Under the pieces are notes generated by a model, which worked only from the letters and a program-made list of their open reading frames with translations, had not been told where the DNA came from and ran no database searches. Both the position numbers and the translations under genes were made by a program. From the NCBI RefSeq assembly GCF_001314995.1, contig NZ_CP012938.1, positions 2,666,001 through 2,730,000 on the forward strand: a stretch of DNA of 64,000 bases, read 5' to 3'. Shown here one piece after another: positions 60,445 through 64,000 of the stretch; positions within the stretch are counted from its first letter, which is position 1, and each line of letters begins with the position of its first letter. The DNA is from Bacteroides ovatus (GTDB lineage: Bacteria > Bacteroidota > Bacteroidia > Bacteroidales > Bacteroidaceae).

Positions 60445-61932
60445 TTATCTCGGCATATCAGGCAGTCTCCAGCCGTCACGATAAGTATGTTTCACTAATT
60501 CAGCAGCAAACTGTTTCGCATTAATCGGATCAGTCCATGTCTTGTCAAATGTCGGATGACCATCATGAATCTTGAATCCGTCTTTGATAACGGTACGGAT
60601 CGTTTCGTTATCACCGATATTCGTAAAGCACATGTTAGCTCCATCCCATTCAAGAGTCTTATTCAGCGCTTGCAAACGAATAGCCAATACACCCATTGCC
60701 ACCATTTCATTCATTGGTCCGGCTTCTGAGAAATCAGACTTAGTCATGATACGGTTAGATTTATTTTCTTTACATGCACGTACCCAGTCCATCTCGTGAC
60801 CACCGTTCATAGCATTGGGAACACGACGACAAACCTTTGGCGCATTTGGTTTACGACCAGAAAGCAACCAAGGATTCTGTCCATAACATCCGCAAATCAA
60901 AGTATCTTTCGTTCCGTGGAAAATAGTCAAACCACCACCACTCTGCATCAGTTGTTTTCCTTCCGGGAATCCTTTCGGACGTTCAGGCATCATACCGCCA
61001 TCATACCAATGTACTTCCACTTCAGGCATAGCTACTTTCGGCATATTTTCACGAGCAGGGAAAATCATTTTCACATGCTGTGCCTGCGGAGCACAAGCAT
61101 TCAACAATAAAGTAGATGACCCTTCCACTTTAGTTGGATATTGCAATTTCAATGCTCTAAACGGCTGATGCAAAATATGGCAAGCCATATCGCCTAATGC
61201 ACCTGTTCCATAATCCCACCATCCACGCCAGTTCCAAGGATGATAAATAGCATTGTAAGGATTCATTTTAGCAGGACCTGTAAACAAATCCCAATTCAAT
61301 GTGCTAGGAATTTTATCAACCTTTTCAGGAACATTCAATCCTTGCGGCCAAATAGGACGGTCTGTCGCACATTCCACCTTAGTTATATCACCGATTTCAC
61401 CATTCCAAATCCATTCGCATACCAAATCCGTACCTTCATCCGATGAACCCTGATTACCCATCTGAGTAACAACACCTGTTGAGGCAGCTAATTTTGTCAA
61501 TAAACGAGATTCATAAACAGAGTGGGTCAACGGCTTCTGACAGTACACGTGTTTTCCCATTGTCATTGCATCAGCAGTGATGATAGCATGAGTATGGTCG
61601 GCAGTTGCAACAATTACACCGTCAATAGATTTACCCATTTCATCATACATTTTACGATAATCCCAGTATTTTTTAGCCTTGGGGAATTCGTCGAACACAC
61701 CTTTTGCATACTTCCAATCCACATCACAAAGAGCCACAATATTTTCAGTGCCCTTTACGTGATTAATGTTGGCATGTCCCATACCGCCAATACCCACAGC
61801 TGCAAGATTTAATTTGTCAGTAGGCGAAACATGCCCGTGACTCATACCTAAAATTGTACTGGGAGCAATGGTTATACCTGCTAAAGCAGCGGCTCCCGTT
61901 TTGAGAAACTTTCTCCTCGAAATGTTTGACAT
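60445..61932 (-). CDS. Gfo/Idh/MocA-family oxidoreductase with Tat signal
   Basis: This 495-residue protein has an N-terminal twin-arginine signal (SRRKFLKTGAAALAGI), so it is exported folded with its NAD-type cofactor. The Rossmann motif is AAVGIGGMGHANINHV near residue 45, and QKPLTHSVYESR near 134 carries the catalytic lysine of the family. The C-terminal substrate domain has the HPWNWRGWWDYGTGALGDMA stretch seen in Bacteroidetes/Planctomycetes members. It probably oxidises C3 of glycosides before DUF1080 cleavage (inference from context). It is 38 bases before the DUF1080 gene. Confidence 0.9.
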   Translation of the reverse strand: MSNISRRKFLKTGAAALAGITIAPSTILGMSHGHVSPTDKLNLAAVGIGGMGHANINHVKGTENIVALCDVDWKYAKGVFDEFPKAKKYWDYRKMYDEMGKSIDGVIVATADHTHAIITADAMTMGKHVYCQKPLTHSVYESRLLTKLAASTGVVTQMGNQGSSDEGTDLVCEWIWNGEIGDITKVECATDRPIWPQGLNVPEKVDKIPSTLNWDLFTGPAKMNPYNAIYHPWNWRGWWDYGTGALGDMACHILHQPFRALKLQYPTKVEGSSTLLLNACAPQAQHVKMIFPARENMPKVAMPEVEVHWYDGGMMPERPKGFPEGKQLMQSGGGLTIFHGTKDTLICGCYGQNPWLLSGRKPNAPKVCRRVPNAMNGGHEMDWVRACKENKSNRIMTKSDFSEAGPMNEMVAMGVLAIRLQALNKTLEWDGANMCFTNIGDNETIRTVIKDGFKIHDGHPTFDKTWTDPINAKQFAAELVKHTYRDGWRLPDMPR

Positions 61933-61944
61933 GATTTTATTTGT

Positions 61945-63057
61945 TTAAGGGTTAATAATCTTTGGAAGGTTGCCATGCAACAATCCATATCCATTTTTCA
62001 TGTTTTTTCTTCGCTCGCGTATTTGCTCCAAAGTGCGCAAATTACCAATAGCAGGCAAATCGTGTTTGCGGGTATCTTTTAAGAATGTCCATGCATATTC
62101 GGATGCAATAGCCGAATCGCGCATTAGCGGTAATCGTGAACTGCGTTTTCCGGTTTCTACCGAATCAGCAAACAGGTCACACAACACGTCTATATTCTTG
62201 CCGCCGAAAGGTTTCTCTACACGGATGGTCTGATTGACACCGTGTAGGTCGACAACAGCAGTATTGAAGTCATGCGTCATACGCACAACCCCTTTTGTAC
62301 CTATAATATCTACATACGAATTATGTGTCTGGTCTTTAGATAATTGCCCATAAACAAATCCTTGGGTAATATCAAAAACGACCCCATTTTGAAAAGTTCC
62401 GTGACATTGCACCCACCAAGGATCTTTGTAGTTCCACATATTCACTCCCTGGGCATTCCATGTTCTATAATCACATCCTGCATACCAACGGGTAATATCT
62501 ACGTAGTGCATTCCACAATCATGGAAAGCAGGTCCCTCATACTCATGACCTTCACCTGGTGCCAAGCCGGGAGTCATGTGACAAATACGAATAATAGCCA
62601 GCTCTCCGATTTCCCCTTGCTGGATATATTCCTTCATTAAATTATGATACCAGGAATTTCGCAGATACAGATTTACCGTAGAAATGAGATTTGTGTTTTC
62701 TGTCATTTCTACAACTTTCCACTCATTTTCCATTGTATCTGCAACTGGTTTTTCTGAAATAATGTGTTTGCCGTAACGAATAGCTTTTTCTATTTGTTCC
62801 ATCCGCGAGTCAGCCAAAGTGAAAAGCCCGACTACCTGCACACTTTCATCCTCAAAAATCTTTTGATTATCTTCTACTATAATAGAGTTAGGGGAAAGCT
62901 TTTTAGCCAACTGACGTGATGCCGGATCGGTATCACAAATATAAGCAATATTCCACCGATCACTTTTAGTCATCGCTTCCCAGTAGAATCTTCCCATCCT
63001 ACCAAAACCGATAATTCCAACTTTAATTCTCGTGTCTACTGAAGATTGCGTGTTCAT
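61945..63057 (-). CDS. Gfo/Idh/MocA-family oxidoreductase, cytoplasmic
   Basis: The ATG at 63057 (MNTQSSVDTRIKVGIIGFGR) gives 370 residues without a signal peptide. Rossmann motif VGIIGFGRMGRFYW, catalytic-lysine motif ISEKPVADTMENEW and GPAFHDCGMHYVDITRWYAG with the usual Asp/His pair are all present. It may reduce the 3-keto sugar released by the secreted enzymes back to the normal sugar inside the cell (inference). It is the first gene of the operon, 12 bases before the Tat-dependent oxidoreductase gene. Confidence 0.9.
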   Translation of the reverse strand: MNTQSSVDTRIKVGIIGFGRMGRFYWEAMTKSDRWNIAYICDTDPASRQLAKKLSPNSIIVEDNQKIFEDESVQVVGLFTLADSRMEQIEKAIRYGKHIISEKPVADTMENEWKVVEMTENTNLISTVNLYLRNSWYHNLMKEYIQQGEIGELAIIRICHMTPGLAPGEGHEYEGPAFHDCGMHYVDITRWYAGCDYRTWNAQGVNMWNYKDPWWVQCHGTFQNGVVFDITQGFVYGQLSKDQTHNSYVDIIGTKGVVRMTHDFNTAVVDLHGVNQTIRVEKPFGGKNIDVLCDLFADSVETGKRSSRLPLMRDSAIASEYAWTFLKDTRKHDLPAIGNLRTLEQIRERRKNMKNGYGLLHGNLPKIINP

Positions 63058-63142
63058 AATTAAACATAGTGAATTTAAGTACAAATAATAGATAAAACAT
63101 CAACTTCTAACTACCAAACTGATGAGCTAAAAACTGATATTG

Positions 63143-63150
63143 CAAATCTA
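63143..63150 (-). promoter_or_regulatory. Promoter -7 element TAGATTTG of the oxidoreductase operon
   Basis: A perfect TAnnTTTG on the minus strand, about 86 bases before the ATG at 63057, in the gap after the regulator gene. Confidence 0.45.
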
Positions 63151-63296
63151 GCCAAATAAATAACGGCTTATTTGACTTACACTACTTTATGTAGATATAA
63201 AAATAGCATTTTTCACTATTAATCAACAACTTAGCTAACTTGACACATCAAAAAAATGTAGATGATTTGGAAAGTATTATAATGTTAAAATGATAA

Positions 63297-64000
63297 TTAT
63301 GTCTCTTGTGTTGAACTAATTTTCATAATTTCATTCTCAAATTCATCCCTGTCGACGGCTGCCTTATTTCTCATTTTCGTACGATAATTATAAACCGTAC
63401 TTGTAGAGCAACGGAGAAAGTTCGCTATCTTTCCACTATCCGTAATACCCAAGCGTAATAAAGCATAAATACGAAGTTCCCTATTCAATAAAGCGTCCGG
63501 TTTTAAAATAATTTTCTCTTCATCTTTCAACAGAGCGTTAAAATCAGAAACAAAAGTAGGATACAAACCCAAGAAGACCTTATCAAAACGAGTGTATAAA
63601 GCGCTAAGTTCATCGTCGATAAGCGCAGATGATTTTAGCTTCTTAATCAGTTCATCATAGTATTTATTAATAGCTATTTTATACAGCATATTCTGATATT
63701 TCTCCATTTTATGGATATAGCTAAAGCATACATCAAAGAATTCGGCTATATAATATTCCTTTATACTATTAATTTCGCACAACTGATTATTTGTATCATT
63801 CAGCTGGCTGTTCATGCTATTCAGCTTGTTGTTCAATCGCAAAAGTTCCTCATTACTCTGTGCCAATGCCTGTTTTATTTTCAACGTCTTTTTCATCTGA
63901 ATATAGATGAAAAGCACCAACAGGACTAAAAGAAAAAGGATAATACTTGTAGAAATAAGAAAAGTAGTCAGATGCGACCGTGATCTGGCCTGCTCCGCCT
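63297..64000 (-). CDS. DUF6377-type membrane-bound transcriptional regulator, N-terminus outside the window
   Basis: The frame is open to base 64000, so the protein start is missing. The visible 234 codons begin AEQARSRSHLTTFLI, then a membrane segment (STSIILFLLVLLVLFIYIQM). A coiled coil follows (ALAQSNEELLRLNNKLNSMN, SQLNDTNNQLCEINS). The C-terminal DUF6377-like part ends in a HTH (LGITDSGKIANFLRCSTSTV, YNYRTKMRNKA). Family members have a periplasmic TPR sensor before the membrane segment (outside the window here). It is directly upstream of the oxidoreductase operon on the same strand and probably controls it. Confidence 0.85.
   Translation of the reverse strand, partial: AEQARSRSHLTTFLISTSIILFLLVLLVLFIYIQMKKTLKIKQALAQSNEELLRLNNKLNSMNSQLNDTNNQLCEINSIKEYYIAEFFDVCFSYIHKMEKYQNMLYKIAINKYYDELIKKLKSSALIDDELSALYTRFDKVFLGLYPTFVSDFNALLKDEEKIILKPDALLNRELRIYALLRLGITDSGKIANFLRCSTSTVYNYRTKMRNKAAVDRDEFENEIMKISSTQET

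Overview
The window is chromosomal DNA of a Bacteroides species, most likely from the B. thetaiotaomicron / ovatus / xylanisolvens group. The reasons are the housekeeping gene content (a 950-residue Fkp, a lysS with a C-terminal extension, AsnA, B12-dependent NrdJ), the many Bacteroidales-only families (HU-HIG, DUF4248, DUF3791/DUF3990, VirE/BT4734-like, DUF6377), and promoters that repeatedly match the Bacteroides -7 element TAnnTTTG. The species is an inference from remembered family content, not from a search.

Layout. 0-3.7 kb is accessory DNA: a frameshifted HTH protein cut by the left edge, a rod-shaped structured RNA with its own promoter and terminator, two HU-family genes with a shared unusual upstream promoter word, a decayed DUF3791-DUF3990-DUF3791 cassette and a DUF4248 gene. 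3.7-11.7 kb carries a three-gene RND multidrug efflux operon (MFP-RND-TolC) with a divergent AraC regulator, then a convergent MATE transporter. 11.7-28.9 kb is core: lysS, gpsA, pgi, two unknown lipoproteins, a HAD phosphatase, fkp, a 36-residue membrane protein, tRNA-Arg(CCG), asnA, ung, an LptD-like outer-membrane protein, an HD-domain protein and a NamZ/DUF1343 protein.

28.9-39.1 kb is the most variable part. A BRO-N / VirE-like / HU-HIG block is bracketed by near-identical stem-loops (word AAGTATGATAGATACC). It is followed by a run of unknown lipoproteins and small proteins and by a DUF1016 (YhcG-like) pseudogene. A 29-codon remnant of the same BRO-N gene lies next to tRNA-Arg at 22 kb, so this family has moved within the window. 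39.1-58.5 kb returns to core functions: a BASS-type transporter, cell-wall amidase, MCE protein, dnaA, nitroreductase, nrdJ, a CBM20-GH77 amylomaltase, acyltransferase, folB, mgsA, a glycosyltransferase, an LpxL-like acyltransferase, mtaB, an acyl-CoA ligase and an Ala-rich lipoprotein. 58.5-64 kb is a catabolic operon (two Gfo/Idh/MocA oxidoreductases, a DUF1080 hydrolase, a sugar isomerase-like protein) behind a DUF6377 regulator cut by the right edge. Its composition fits oxidation-first (3-keto-glycoside) sugar breakdown.

Many intergenic gaps hold short words repeated in tandem and then mirrored, so that they form long hairpins. I found no clear oriC, CRISPR array or complete insertion sequence. 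The best candidates for something undescribed are the structured RNA with mutually exclusive hairpins at 0.66-0.92 kb, the exact 22-bp repeat in the leader of the first HU gene, and the stem-loop-bracketed BRO-N/VirE/HU block.
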